A DNA stretch of 64,000 nucleotides from Hanleya hanleyi (GCA_036873755.1 JAVTVY010033868.1:62001-126000), one strand, 5' to 3'. Shown: positions 1 through 11,705, counted from the first letter of the stretch. Numbers and translations are program-made. The notes: generated by a model not told the origin, from the sequence alone.

Positions 1-56
1 TTGTCTTATCGATCGCTGATTATTATTAAATAAAGGAAATTTTGATCCACTCACAG

Positions 57-290
57 GACTTCTCCCGTTGGAATTACTTTTCTCATAGCAGCACAAATGG
101 CACAGAGGGACGACATGTCCGAAAAGTTTCAGGACCTGGCCATATTTTGTGCTACTGTCTTAGGCGGACTACTTGTTCACATGTTTATCGTCCTGCATGT
201 GCTTTTCTTCATACTGGTCCGGGAAAATCCATTCAAGTTCCTTCAAGGATTATTTCCAGCTGTTGTTTTTGCTTTCGGTTCCGCTTCCAG
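57..290 (+). CDS. Gene A exon equivalent to gene B exon 4
   Basis: The acceptor is ...CTCACAG|G and the donor TTCCAG|GTAAG. It encodes the end of TM4, TM5 and the start of HP1 ([10 protein letters not shown] to FAFGSAS). Three substitutions separate it from gene B, and all change a residue (Arg/Met, Leu/Val, Glu/Lys). Confidence 0.85.
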
Positions 291-3200
291 GTAAGTTTTA
301 TTAACTTATATGCTGACTTATATACGACGTATCACGTTGGACACACCGGTTTTCGTCAGCTCACTTGGGTGGGTGACCGGGTGCTGTACTCGCTGGGCTG
401 ATCAGTGTCCAGGGTAATAGAAACTGTGAGCACTCTCGTGTTCTGTCACATGTAGTCAGGGTCGTGATATCACTGAAAAAAATGTTGAAAACGACGTTAA
501 ACCCTACTCACACACTGCTGACTTTCAATTAGTCCATATTTCTCTATGTCGTTTCACTGGATGTGGATAATTGAAGTGCATGTATTACACGTATCTTGCA
601 CGAAATGACATAGATCGATTTGTACATATCAGTCGAACCCGATCGGTTATTCAATAAACAATCGCGGTCGAGCATTTCGGACCTTGAAATCAATGTGTTC
701 TGCAAACGATACTGGCGTGTGCCACTCTGAGAGAGAGAGAGAGTGGCGGGGGGGGGGGCACTCCAGCGTCTTCGTATTACAGACAGAAGAACAAAGGATT
801 CCCGTCACTGGATTCAGGCTGTTACACAAGTCGATGAAATTAGGAATATTCCTCACCTATTCAGATTTCTACTGGGTCGAAATGACCAGGACTGTACTCG
901 ACTTACACTATATACAAGTCAAATATCGTAACATCACAGGGATTGTTATGAAACAAAACCACTGTCATGCCTGTTTGACTGTTTATATTTTTCACCGTTA
1001 TTTTGACAGCCGCATCCGGGAAATTCGCAGTAGACGTACCTGACAACGCCGATTACGGAACAGAAATGATTCGTATAGCTTCAAAGGGCTAATTTCTATT
1101 TGTTTATGAGAATTGGAAAACATGTCTGATGGACGGTATTGAAAACACATCCAAGAATTATGACATAATTTCTAAATCATCACGCCGTATGAGGAAAGGT
1201 TGTGTATATATACATGTAATAAGAAAACTATTAAATACAATGAAGACAAGGATTTCTATATACCTGGATCTTCTCTTTCTTTGTATAAAACAAGCGTGGC
1301 GTTAACAATTCCAACAACTGAGGAAAGACAAGTGCGTGAGTGAGTGAATAGAATTCAACGTCGCTTTCAACAATATTTCAGCTATATCGCGACGAACCAA
1401 CTAAGCACCATCCAGCCAAGATGCGTACCTGCTACTTGAAAGAAGAAATCTTTGAAGCAGCATGGAACCAGACACCCTCCATCACACCTCATAAAACTCT
1501 GAGGACAGCACATACGACACAGACAGGACGCTTGCATGGTGCAATAAAGACAAATGATATTACAGTGATAGACATGACATTATCAAATTCCTGTTGCTTC
1601 TCAGTAAAATGCTTTGAAGCAACAGGAATCCGTGCCCGCCAGACACCCACCAACCACCCAGCAACCACCAGCAAACTCAAACGTACCTTCAAGCTGTTAC
1701 CTTACTGCCAGCATGATGAAAGTTGAATATTTTCACTGTGTGAAATACAATTTTTGTGGAAAACTGAATAAATGAATTTCTGGGCACACAAAAGTAACAA
1801 GAGGGTTACGTTGAGGCATCCCTATATGATAATTAGATGAAGGCGACCATGACATGGTGGAATGTGGGGGCCCATGAGACAGCAGGTCTGATTTTTACGA
1901 GAAAATGCTAATACGGTTTTGTTTGTCTTATCTACTCATCGCAAGTATCTATAATACACGAGTAGTGTAACTTCGATCTGTATACAACATCATGAATTTG
2001 TCATTCTTCGGAGTTACACTACTCGTGTATTATATAAGATATATCAGTGGATCTACTGGATTTTAAGTATCTATAATCTTTTCGTTTGATCTTTCAGTGC
2101 TGCAACTCTTCCTTTGACCATAAAGTGTTTACAAGAAAATAACGGGGTTGATCGGCGAGTTGCCAAACTCGTGGCTACTTTTGGGGCTACTGTTAACATG
2201 GATGGTGTGTGTATCTATTTCTCGATTCTGCCGGTGTTTGTGGCTCAGATGTATAGCATTCCGTTGAGCGCTGGGGACTATATGACTATTTGGTATGACT
2301 GAGGATTTCTTCGTATAATTTACTTTGCTTTATTTAATAACTACTATTAATAATCAATAATGGATGCCGACATTCACATGCCTATTAATTATGGGGACTA
2401 GTGCAGAAGTAAAGCCGCTGCGCGGGTATACGGTCATCATGCCTGTGAATATATTGGACAACATGGTCAAGCGCTTTGGGGGTAACATTCGACAATGCCG
2501 ATACAAATGCAAACAGACCATAGAACTAAACACCAAAACTCTCAAATTTAGCTATAATATCCCTCGATAATAGGGGTTTGATCAGTATTATGTAGCCAAT
2601 CCACAGCTCTGACTTTCTGTCTCAGTTTTGCTCTTTCACACCACTTTGGCCCAGCCAATCAGTTGTTATCCAGACATGGTGCTTCAGGTACATCTGACCG
2701 TGTTCCTATCTTTTTATATACATGTATGCAAACGACTTTTCTTTTTCCAGTCTTCTCGCAATATCTATTTCTATTGGGGGTGCGGCTGTCCCGTCAGCTG
2801 GTGGTGTCTACGTGTTGATGTTGCTCACAGCGATTGATCTCCCCACGGATGATCTCGGCCTGTTTCTCGCTGTCGAATGGTTTATGTAAGTGCATTCGTT
2901 ATTGGGATTACAACACAGCCGGAGGGAGAGGATGACGTAAAACGGAACTGTAATACGATCTCTCATGTCTGAAAGACTATAGTCGTATTCCTTAATTCCT
3001 GAATTTGCTCTATCAAATCCGAAAATGAGGAGTTTTTTATCATCGTTATTTAGCATTTCATCATATTTTCCTTAACAAGAGGGATTCAGGTTGTAAGTGA
3101 AACTTCAAGCCCGCTACAGAATAATAACCCTAACTGACCTAGGCTTTTTGGGATCTGTCCAAGCCTGGGGGACGAAGTGCCCTCTCCCCTTGGAGGAGGG

Positions 3201-4336
3201 GGGGGGGGCTGAAACTTGCCACACTAAACCCTCGGGTCAAGCTCTACCAGGAAATGTCAAAAGAACAAGATGGCCGCTTTGATGACGTCACACTGCCGCC
3301 ACTTTCAAGAACGGCATTTTTTATTCGATTTTTTGGTTTTCGAATTTTTTGTTCAAGGAATTTCTCCGCAAAAACTGCATGATAAATTACTAAATATCAA
3401 TGTGATGTAAAATAAAAGAGTTATTTCTCACTTTCCATCACGGAAAAACAGAAATTTGGAAGAAAATGGCGAAAACATCACATTTGTGTTTCCCCATGAG
3501 ACCGCCATCTTGAATCTTCCCAAGGTCCTCTACTCGTGGGGTTATGCAAACATGCTCAAAATGACCTCACTACGATAAACTATAAAGCCACGGAGTTTCA
3601 GCTCTCCATTTTTGTCGTTCCTGAGATAGCACAGAAAGTTTGGTAAGGGGGCGGAGGTTCAGCTTTCTTCTTTTTTTTTGGCAGTTCCGGGGATAGGAGA
3701 GAATGTTTGGTGGTGGTTGGGGAGGGGAGGGGGGGGGGGTGTTGAAATTAAATCAATTATTTGACCAGTTAAGTTCTTGAGATAAAACACTTGGTTTCCG
3801 GCTGTTATGGTAACCATAGTTCTGAAGCTATTGACAAACATGTGATAAAACTTATATCCGATAACTTGTAAACACAATATTAATGAAGTGCAAAAGTATC
3901 AGAAACATAGTATCAGAGAAAAGAAAATATATATTATTATTTGTCTATCTAATTATCTCTAGTTCACTGCGTGACATCACCGAAGCTCATTTGCATACCA
4001 AAATCGAACAAGACCCAAAATTGTTTGAAGTACAATATCTCAGCATCCAGTAGCACTATTTTGACGATATCAATTTTAACTTTTTCAGAAAACATATGGC
4101 AGCAGTTCACATTGTTTCTTTTGTAATAATTTATTGCCTTATAATTCTGCAGGGACCGTGCCAAGACGTCAGTGAATGTTATCGGGGACGGTTTTGGTGC
4201 CGGTATTGTAGACCATTTATCTACACGAGAGCTTCATCAATTGGACCTAAGTTCAGAAGAAAATAAAAATAATAAATCGGTTCCCAGTGCCCTCGGAGAG
4301 GAGTCGATGGAATTATTGACATCAAAAGATAGATAA
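57..4336 (+). CDS. SLC1-family (EAAT-like) transporter, gene A, 3' four exons only
   Basis: This is the C-terminal half of a sodium-coupled dicarboxylate/amino-acid transporter; the first three exons lie left of the window. Coding exons are 57-290, 2098-2292, 2751-2885 and 4153-4336 (TAA), joined by GT-AG introns with consistent phases and giving 248 residues. Visible are the start of TM5 ([14 protein letters not shown]), the HP1 serine motif (SASSAATLP), the TM7 NMDG motif, HP2 (GGAAVP) and TM8 ([12 protein letters not shown]). Family members are plasma-membrane transporters for acidic or neutral amino acids. The TM8 Arg of EAATs is Lys here, and the Glu after NMDGxxxY is Phe, so the substrate is uncertain. 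Against gene B I count 13 differences in 748 coding bases, 7 of them changing an amino acid. No stop or frameshift is seen, so the copy looks functional. The family assignment is firm; the substrate is not. Confidence 0.88.
320..515 (+). mobile_element. 5S rRNA-derived SINE (copy A, head partly deleted)
   Basis: It begins about 30 bp into the intron after exon 57-290. The head resembles 5S rRNA, with ACACCGGTTTTCGTC and then ACTTGGGTGGGTGACC near the GGGTGCTGT motif. Relative to copy B it lacks 36 bases of the 5S region. The 3' part ends GACGTTAAACCCTACTCAC, a tail type common in mollusc SINEs. It is a retrotransposed pol III-type element, not a functional 5S gene. Confidence 0.7.
729..762. 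repeat. GA microsatellite followed by G run
   Basis: A (GA)n tract is followed by GTGGC and a G homopolymer. The homologous site at 46331-46357 is shorter, so length differs between the duplicates. Confidence 0.7.
1335..1400 (-). mobile_element. Mollusc-type SINE tail, reverse orientation
   Basis: GTGAGTGAGTGAATAG followed by TCAACGTCGC and AATATTTCAGCTATATCGCGACG reads, on the minus strand, as the CGATATAGCTGAAATATTG...GACGT...CTCACTCAC tail of gastropod SINEs. The head could not be delimited. The homologous copy is near 46925-46985. Confidence 0.5.
1951..2033. repeat. 26-bp inverted repeat (hairpin) in intron before gene A exon 5
   Basis: The arms at 1951-1976 (ATAATACACGAGTAGTGTAA...) and 2008-2033 are complementary with one mismatch and a 31-base loop. 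The hairpin ends about 65 bases before the exon acceptor. It is kept without change at 47565-47647 in duplicate B. Confidence 0.8.
2098..2292 (+). CDS. Gene A exon equivalent to gene B exon 5
   Basis: The acceptor is CTTTCAG|TGCTG and the donor ATTTG|GTATGA. It encodes the rest of HP1, TM7 with NMDG, and the start of HP2. I see one difference from gene B (Thr/Ser). Confidence 0.87.
2751..2885 (+). CDS. Gene A exon equivalent to gene B exon 6
   Basis: The acceptor is TTTTTCCAG|TCTTC and the donor TTTAT|GTAAGT. It encodes HP2 ([14 protein letters not shown]) and the helix leading to AVEWFM. The split codon with exon 5 makes Cys (TG|T). Confidence 0.87.
3128..3650 (-). mobile_element. Degenerate TTAA-type MITE in intron of gene A
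   Basis: The left end is AATAACCCTAACTGACCTAGGC, a decayed form of TTAA-CCCTATCTGGCCTGGG. The body holds the family landmarks in order: GGGTCAAGCTCTACCAG, AAGATGGCCGC with TGACGTCA at 3283-3290, GCAAAAACTGCATGATAAATTA, GCCATCTTGAAT and GTCGTTCCTGAGATAGC. The right terminus is decayed. The homologous copy is 48707-49230. Confidence 0.75.
4153..4336 (+). CDS. Gene A last exon equivalent to gene B exon 7
   Basis: The acceptor is TTCTGCAG|GGACC and the stop is TAA at 4334-4336. It encodes TM8 ([19 protein letters not shown]) and a short cytoplasmic tail ending TSKDR. I saw no canonical AATAAA in the next several hundred bases, so the 3' end of the transcript is not placed. Confidence 0.87.
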
Positions 4337-5110
4337 TTGATGGAGGATGTCAGTGACACCTACATGTACAAGCTTAACTCATGCCAAGAAACCTAACATT
4401 GTGAACGATTGTATTTCCGTTGACACTGACATGTTGCTTCTGAAATATTTTTCGTCCAGAAACGATGATATTGTAATAGAGGATATCCATAGAGTCCATA
4501 ATATCTGATTAAGTAAACTTTAGCGAAGATCAAATTCAAATTTATTCAACTCTAGCTAGCAGTCGGCTGGTTCAGTTTTGGTCCGTGTAATCTTCGTCAA
4601 TTCATTTTTCATGGAGCGTCATCGGCGAACAAAGATGGCATTTAACTATAAACTCAAATTACAAATCTGTTTCCAATGTTGCTGTGAAGATCGGTCAGTA
4701 TTCAATTAAATATACCCGTTTCTGAAGCACAAGTAAACGATTTGAATGAGTAGCATGTATTTGCCCAGGGAAAGTTAATGTAAGAGAGACACGGAAAAAT
4801 GAAAGAATAATACAAAAGAAAGAGTATTTTCTTACTCCTTGCATTTTTAATCTGAGTGATAATTCTTCTGTTCCATGAAACTTACTTACACATATGATTA
4901 ATACATGTAAATCAAATCAATTTGTTATTAAAGCTTCGGAACCATTTCAGTTGCAGTACCACAGATTAGTGATGGTGGAGAAGCGGTATCCTGCCGTTTT
5001 CGATGTGTTATATTGGGTTTTGTATTTCCTTTAGATGAGCGATAATCTATTTCAACAGAAATTTCTCCAATTCTTGTGACATAATATTGATATCATTTAA
5101 TACCGCATTT
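4337..5110. other. Sequence downstream of gene A, no gene recognised
   Basis: This is the putative 3' UTR and flanking DNA. It is A/T-rich and has no long open frame, no clear polyadenylation signal and no recognised repeat. It is conserved with 49887-50640, as expected from the duplication. Confidence 0.5.
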
Positions 5111-5114
5111 TGGG

Positions 5115-5594
5115 CGAAAGTGAGCGTTTCTTTTCTCTATCTCCAAGGCTATAAACCTGAAACTTGCCACATTATATCTTTGGGTGAAGCTCCACTAGAA
5201 AATGTAAAACAGTGCAAGATGGCCACCCTGATGATGTCACAATGATCTCATTTTCAAAAAAGGCATTCTTTGGACGATTTTTTGATCAGATTTTTCGTTG
5301 TTTTTTATTCATTTGTTTTTTTTCGTTTAAACTGCATGATAAATGGGTAAATAATAACCTATTTTTGTTCATGAAATTTGATGAAAATATAAGTTTTTTG
5401 GTACCCCACATAACTGCGATTTTGATTTTATGATCCGCTACTCGCGGAGTCATGCAAATACGCTCCCGATCACTCCAATATGGTAGTCTACAAAGTCACG
5501 GAGTCTCGGCTCTCATTTTTTTGTTGTTCCGGAGATACCAGCAAAACACAACAAGGTGGAAGGGGCGGAAAGTGCCCGTCCAGGTCGGGTAGGG
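5115..5594 (-). mobile_element. Degenerate TTAA-type MITE
   Basis: It carries AAACCTGAAACTTGCCACA, GGTGAAGCTCCA, AAGATGGCCACC, AAACTGCATGATAAAT and the end CCAGGTCGGGTAGGG. It has drifted far from the intact copies. The homologous copy is about 50650-51127. Confidence 0.6.
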
Positions 5595-5939
5595 TGAAAC
5601 TGCAAGTGATGTGGAGTGGTTTGCCGTATAGCCGCTCCGGAAATCAGAAATTATATCGTTGAGCTCTAAGACTAACACAGGCAGTTTCTGAACCATTCTA
5701 CTAGGGCAAGTTGAAGCAGATCATGCAACATTCCACGGTACTTGTCCCGAAGTTTATGATGAAGAAAAGGGGAGTGGAAATATAGTTAGAAATAAGTTTA
5801 ACTGGCGAGGTATGAATATCTTTTAGGCCTGTTGCGTTGATCTCAGTTGCGTTGTGGTTTTTTCTACCATTTGATTCACAGTGGGAAACTGAAACGATTG
5901 TTGTGTGCGAGGTGGCAGGCATTCCTTGAAATTTGGTGC

Positions 5940-6661
5940 AGTATTAAAAAGTTGAGAGTCCCGATCTGAGGGTAACTAACTGAAAAAATCGTTGAATTTG
6001 AATGCAATAGTTTTGTTTTCAGATATTTCTTGTCCATTTACCATCAGAGCTTGATTGTGAATGAATGGCGTTTTACCGATTCATCAACTAGGTTAATAAT
6101 TTCCCAGGATTAATAATTGTGTCATTGTTACTGAAATTGAATTTTTCCTCAAAATATTTGCTTTTTAGATAGTCTAATAATGTGATTTAATTTGTTCCTG
6201 GATATTCTGTATTGTCTGCGTTTGTGTTTATTTTGTTCGGTTATATAGGTTTGGTTTAACCTTTTTCGTGGATAGAGTTTAATATTTCGTAGTTAATCCA
6301 AGCTCTGAAGTATCTTTTCGTTGGTGACATAACAATGATTAACGGAAAGCAGTCGTTATTATTCATTATCAACTTTAGTTACGAAAGCATCTATGACTAT
6401 CTGATTATCATTAGTTGTGACATCATCCCAATCAACATCTTCAATTCTTTGAACGAATAAATCTTTTTGTTCTGGATTAACTTCACGAAATGTCTGATTT
6501 TGTTCTGGGGGACAGTACTCTTTTGATCTTAGTACATGGAAAATAAAGAAAATGGTCAGTAATATGTCAGTTAGAAATATCCTTTGTAAAAGATTATCAT
6601 CGTGAAGGTTAATAAAGATATAGTCAATCAACTTGGCCGAATGGGACCCTAGCCTGGTCAT
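5940..6661 (-). pseudogene. LINE (non-LTR retrotransposon) pol fragment, Jockey/CR1-like
   Basis: Read on the minus strand, the open segment 6661-6359 begins with a SHSAKLIDYIFIN motif and contains VDWDDV. Frames interrupted by stops then continue with PWINYEIL, LKSKYFEEKFNFSNND and a FFQLVT segment. This is the order of the endonuclease-to-reverse-transcriptase linker of Jockey-type LINEs. No endonuclease catalytic region or RT core survives here. Several stops and frame breaks make it a pseudogene. It was present before the duplication: the same fragment lies at about 51430-52164. Confidence 0.65.
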
Positions 6662-6824
6662 TTACGTAAGTTGCAGAAAACAGTATCTGGACTTCATGGT
6701 GGCAACACATTCTTTAGACGGTCCATGATTTTTAGTTTTAAAGAGGTCTATATGATAAAGTCGCTCATTAACACACATTTGCTTCTTTCAATATCTCTTT
6801 TGTTTTGGTGAATTCAGACGTTTG

Positions 6825-6885
6825 ACCCTACTAGGGCTGGGTAGGGGGGGGGAGATTATAGACACCCTAGTGTAACCTGTTGTTT
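6825..6885. mobile_element. Short remnant with MITE-like ends
   Basis: GACCCTACTAGGGCTGGG, a G run, and then CACCCTAGTG suggest a nearly deleted TTAA-type MITE. The counterpart in duplicate B is 52325-52385. Confidence 0.3.
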
Positions 6886-7204
6886 TATAATTGTTGTGCA
6901 GCTGTGTTATGATGTGAGCAGTTGTCGCCGTACATGTTATTTTGGCGGGTCACTACGTCGGGATCTTCAATGATGTATTTTAGTCTTCACAGTTGTTACC
7001 AAGATCATCTATTATTACCTTTAAGACACTCCAGTGCCTAGCATATATCGGCAAACTATTGTTGTTATTTAAATACTCTTTTTATACTGTAAATACCAGG
7101 AAAGGCATGATAAGCATTGGTATATATCTCTGAATTACTTAGGGATATTTTCTACCTGGAAAAATTATTATTTTCATTATTTTTCTCTATTCTGGACCAC
7201 TCTG

Positions 7205-7475
7205 GAGGCTCATCCAAAATTTCCACCAAGCCGGTGTTCCACCAAAGTTGTAACTTGGAAACACCGGTTTGGTGTTTTCACCAAATATTTCCAGCCAATT
7301 CAGTGCCGTGTTGTTGTTATTAATTAACAACATTTTACCAGGAGTTTGCCTTATTCCAAATAAGATATTTTCCACCAATTGGTGAATTACACCAAATTGT
7401 TGAATTCCACTAATTACTTATTTTACACCAATTCGGATTTGTTTACACCAATTACCAATTGGCAACACTGTGGAT
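7205..7475. repeat. Cluster of alternating CACCAA / TTGGTG motifs
   Basis: About a dozen CACCAA, ACCAATT, TTGGTG or near variants lie in both orientations over 270 bases, separated by roughly 10-40 bases. Many pairs can fold on each other (for example ACCAATTGGT). It is conserved at 53715-54000 in duplicate B. Confidence 0.6.
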
Positions 7476-8600
7476 ATATATACATTTGTTGGTACATAAA
7501 GTACCTTGAGCTTCACTCAAACTCTTTGTGTCTTTCCTTGTGTTCCACTGAGTTGCATGCTGTTCACCTGGTTCAGGTTAACCACTTACCCGCTGCAGTA
7601 ACGCAAATCAAATATAAATATACCGCTCGACCAAACGTTACACTATCTCCGGAGCGACAAAAAATGAGAGCTCACATTCCGTGACTCTGTAGTCACATAT
7701 TGGCGTCATTTCCAGCCTATTTAGCATATTCCCCGAGCACAGGATCACAAAAGTGTTATGACCAAATTTGCAAAATAATATATTTTATATCAAATCAAAT
7801 ATCCAGGATCACGGTCATTTAAATATAATTTAAAAAAAAACCCAATAAACTCTCACTCATGTATACTCGCTCACACCAGAGTTCAAATGATTATTGCAAT
7901 GTTCAGCGCTCGCAATATTTCGAAACCATCAGTTCATAACAAATCCCCATACCGAAATTCAATAGGAATATTTCGTCACAGATTCTAAGATATGACACAT
8001 CACCAGATTGGACGTTGATCGCACAGAAGCGTTCACAGAACAGAACGTAGGCCACAAAACGTTGATCAGGTGGAACGACAATCGAACACTGCTCGGGTAG
8101 GCTGGATGTTTGCACCAAACAACGTCGAACACCGGATAGGGCATCGTTGCATCTCTATAGCACTAGAAGAGACGCTGTAATTAATTCTAGCGTCAGATTC
8201 ATTTAACATTGCGATATATTACAGTTCGAATATAATATTGACAATTAGCCCATAAATTCAATAACACAATTATTCGCCGTATGACATCAATACATCTATA
8301 TGCAAATAATACACAGTTCATCAGACATGTTCAAAGCAATCTCGCATTAATTTTTTTTATAGCTAATTCAACATACCTCTAGTCTTTTAAGACAAAACTC
8401 GAAGCACACTCGTGCTAATCCAAATCATGGACTCTTAACATGTGCTTTTAAAGATGTACCATATGCCACGGGATATTTCAGATCCCCACTAATGTTGTTT
8501 AACAATAGGTAACACACAACAACATGCTACCTATTTAAAGAGTTAGGCCAGAACCGTATTTGACTACCAACATGCCGCCGTGCCCGTGCCGTCCACAGAT
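7476..8600. other. Non-coding stretch with a short MITE remnant
   Basis: Positions 7645-7745 contain CTATCTCCGGAGCGACAAAA, GAGAGCTCACATTCCGTGACT and CACAGGATCA, one end of the TTAA MITE family. The rest, including short minus-strand frames at 7903-8144, is conserved in duplicate B but shows no recognisable protein signature. Confidence 0.45.
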
Positions 8601-8606
8601 TCTGTA

Positions 8607-8745
8607 ATCGGTCGATACTTCACGTAGAAACTATTGTCTGGGTCTTTGTGTCGCTGAAGGGAACAGGTCTAGACACATTGTTGTCCCCAGACTTGGCTAT
8701 TGTATGCATTGTCTCGTGATACTTACATGAAGTATGAATCCTGTA
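8607..8745. repeat. Dispersed repeat of unknown type, copy 1
   Basis: The segment with TCGATACTTCACGTAG, ACAGGTCTAGACACATTG and GGCTATTGTATGCATTG recurs at about 37903-38025 and 57530-57655. The 37.9-kb copy lies outside the large duplication, so this is a separate repeat family. Confidence 0.65.
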
Positions 8746-9084
8746 ATCATAGAATCTGTGATCGCAACACCTTCATGTTCATACCGCCCTTCTTTTCCTT
8801 TTTCGTTTGTGTGACCTAAGACTATATCGACTGGGTTATCTGCCCCTCAACACCACAAATTGTCGTATTGGCGGTCATTTTTATGTCCATAATACTAACT
8901 ATACAGTCAGTCATACAATGGACATGACGGTTTTAAATATATGGTATCTATTTTCAAATGTTCTTCTAACTTCAAAGCTAAAACGGGGAAAATGTTTTTC
9001 AAGGGGCAAACATAGAATGAGTCCGACAGCCAAATAGTTTTTTTTCTTTTTTGGTCCATCCTTGCGCTAGAGGTCCCACAGAGG

Positions 9085-9592
9085 TTTTCTGACCTGTTGT
9101 GGCCTGGTGGGGGAGAATGGCTTTACTAATTATTTGTCTTACCCCCTTGAGCTAGGGAGCTGAAACTTACCACAGTATACTCTTGGGTCAAGCTCTACAA
9201 GAAAATGTAAAACAAATCCAATATGGCCGCTTTGATGACGTCACAGTGACTTCATTTTCAAAAACGGAATTTTTTGGTCGATTTTTCAGTCATGCAATTT
9301 TATGTTTATGCAATTTCTCCGCAAAAACTGCATGATAATTTAGTAAATATTAATGTGATGTGAAATAAAATATTTTTTGTCCACTTTTCGTTGCGAAAAA
9401 GCAGAAATTTTTCTGGAACCCCACGTGGCCGCCATCTTGAATTTTCTCATGATCCTCTGCTCGGAGTGTTATGTATATTGACTCAGAAAGACTCCAATAT
9501 GATAGGCTATAAAGTCACGCAGCTTCAGCTCTCCATTATTTTGTCGTTTCTGAGATAGCTCAGAAAATTTTGAGCCCCCGGGCCAGGTAGAG
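9085..9592 (-). mobile_element. TTAA-type MITE, right end intact
   Basis: The right terminus is GGCCAGGTAGAG|TTAA (TTAA at 9593-9596). Inside are GGGTCAAGCTCTAC, TATGGCCGCTTTGATGACGTCACAGTGAC with the CRE palindrome at 9236-9243, and GGCCGCCATCTTGAAT. The left terminus is truncated near GACCTGTTGTGGCCTGG. The homologue is 58012-58506. Confidence 0.75.
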
Positions 9593-9759
9593 TTAAATGG
9601 TTTCGACATCCATGGACCATGGAACATGCAGATAACGAAACCGAAGGGTGCCCACCTAGCACCTTTGAGCATTTTAATAAAACACCTTGTTTTCGTGAGA
9701 ACCACAGAACAAAATAACTCATATCATAGGATGATTTGATGAATTTCTGAATATTTTCT

Positions 9760-10160
9760 TTATCCTGGAGTCTAGGGAGATTAAACTTGCCAACGTATAT
9801 CTCCGAGTCACGCTCCACCCGAAAATACAAAAATATCCAAGATGGCTGCTTCGGTAACGTCACAGTGACGTCATTTTTGCTGGAAAAATGCATTTTTGGT
9901 CGAATTTATTAACTGATTTATCGAATTTGTCATTTATGTAGTTTTTATCGCTTTAACCAAGGAATAAATGAAAGAATAACTATGTGATATGAAATAAAAT
10001 ACTTTTGGCCACTTTTACCTCACAAAGAAAAATATCTATAAGAAAAATTGCCAAGATACCATTTTTGTTGCGTCCATATGGCCGCCATCTTGAATTTACT
10101 CACAAAGCTTTGTTCAGAGGGTTTTGCGAGTAGGCCAGAAAATACTCTCGATGTTTCTTC
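9760..10160 (-). mobile_element. Degenerate TTAA-type MITE
   Basis: AAACTTGCCAACGTATATCTC, CAAGATGGCTGC, a CRE palindrome at 9866-9873, GCCGCCATCTTGAATTTACTC and AGAGGGTTTTGCGAG follow the family order, but the terminal repeats are lost. Confidence 0.6.
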
Positions 10161-10199
10161 ATTCTGGAGCACCCAGGGAGACGCGCACTTGGATTGGGG

Positions 10200-10440
10200 T
10201 GAGGGGAGCAAAATCTCACGCTCCATCTCAACATTTATGTTATGGAGTCAAAAGCTATCCGTGGAAGTAGACAGAACCAAAAGATTGCCGCTATGATGAC
10301 GTCTGGATGACGTAATATTTGATAAATTGCATACCTACAGATGATTTGGACTGATTTTTCAATTTCTTATTAATGCATTTTTTTCACAAATGAGGACTAT
10401 ATTAAAAACAGAATAAGTTTTTGAAGTAGACATTTACTGG
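10200..10440 (-). mobile_element. Truncated, highly decayed MITE of the same family
   Basis: AGATTGCCGCTATGATGACGTC, GATTTGGACTGATTTTTC and TTAATGCATTTTTTTCAC match the middle of the family. In duplicate B (59110-59330) an internal piece with the GACGTC motif is missing. Confidence 0.45.
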
Positions 10441-11474
10441 ACTTGCCATGCTAGACAAGGCAATAATCTAGATCGATAACTGCCCAAATGCAGTCGCTAT
10501 CGCAGGTTTACTCAGGATGCCTTCCTCGGAGTGGTGTGGATGTAGGCTCAAAATGACTTTGACAGGACAAGCCGAATCTTTCCAATGTTTCCATGACCGG
10601 GTAAGAATAGCTAAGACACAGGGACGACTGATTTCCCCCGCTCGAAGGGCTCCTAGTCACTCAAGTGCATTTCGGAATAGTTATTTTGGTTCAGATATCA
10701 TACAAGCGGATCACTCGAGCTGCTTGCTGATAAGGTAATCACAGCAAAATATTGTACAACTTTTTTTCCAAAACAAAATATTCGTAGACGCACGTGTTTA
10801 GAAAACCGCTTTCCTGTGGTAAGCGATAACATACAATGGAGAAGAAGAGTCATTATCCCACAGGTCGATGATATTCTGACGGTACTTCCTTTAAAGACAT
10901 CACCAAGCGAAAATGTCTGATGCTGGTGAGTTTTGTCGGCGACAGACGTAAGAAAGTGTCATGTTGACAATTAAGATACCACAATATGTCTTCTTTTTCA
11001 TACAAGGATGAAGAGTTAAATCTTACTAGATATGTCACACGCCTTATTTGGGAGTGAATTATGTCTAGGTAAAATCAGAATATAGGCCTATGCCGTTTCT
11101 CAACCCAGATCAACTGAGTGTATTGTAATTATGATTATCCGTATCATTTCATATTATCATTTAGTACCTAACATATTTTAGCAAAGATTCTGAGAGTGTG
11201 GCCTTCCAAGGGAACCACTCACTAGATAGCAACCCCGTTTCCGACACATAACGCTCTACTAAGAATTACATATCCTTGGCACTCTGTTCAAAAAAATTGA
11301 AGACCCAGAATATCATTATCTTGTCCATGAATTATTTCCTCCGCAAGGTCTAGACCACTTTTGGCATTTTCAGGGATATATTTCAATTATAAAATTGGGA
11401 TAACGACCCGCCAAACTGGCCAAACTTATATTTTTCGAAAATGTCCTTACACAATCATCACAAGTTCTAACTAA

Positions 11475-11705
11475 CTGCACTGTGGTGGTCATAGGCAGAG
11501 CGCTCGCCTCGCAAGCGAAAGGTCCCAGGTTCGATTCAAGACTGAGTCATATCAAAGACTTAAACAAGGAAACTTGTATCTCCCTCGCTTGGCTCTCAGC
11601 AAGAAAAGGATAGATCAAGCACGGGTTGATCTGGTGTAGGGATAATGTGGCGCGATATGACTGAAAATTTTTTAAAGCTACGTTAAAATTCTACTCGCTC
11701 AATCT
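11475..11705 (+). mobile_element. tRNA-derived SINE (copy A)
   Basis: The tRNA-like head has CAGAGCGCTCGCCTCGCAAG (A-box region) and a B box GGTTCGATTC. A body follows, then a tail GATATGACTGAAAA...ACGTTAAAATTCTACTCGCTC. The tail matches that of the 5S-derived SINE in this window. The A box is damaged here (CATAGGCAGAGC) and better in copy B. Confidence 0.7.

Noticed and set aside
320..515. True 5S rRNA gene
   Set aside because: Only part of the 5S sequence is present, with an unrelated SINE body and tail and a 36-base deletion in one copy.
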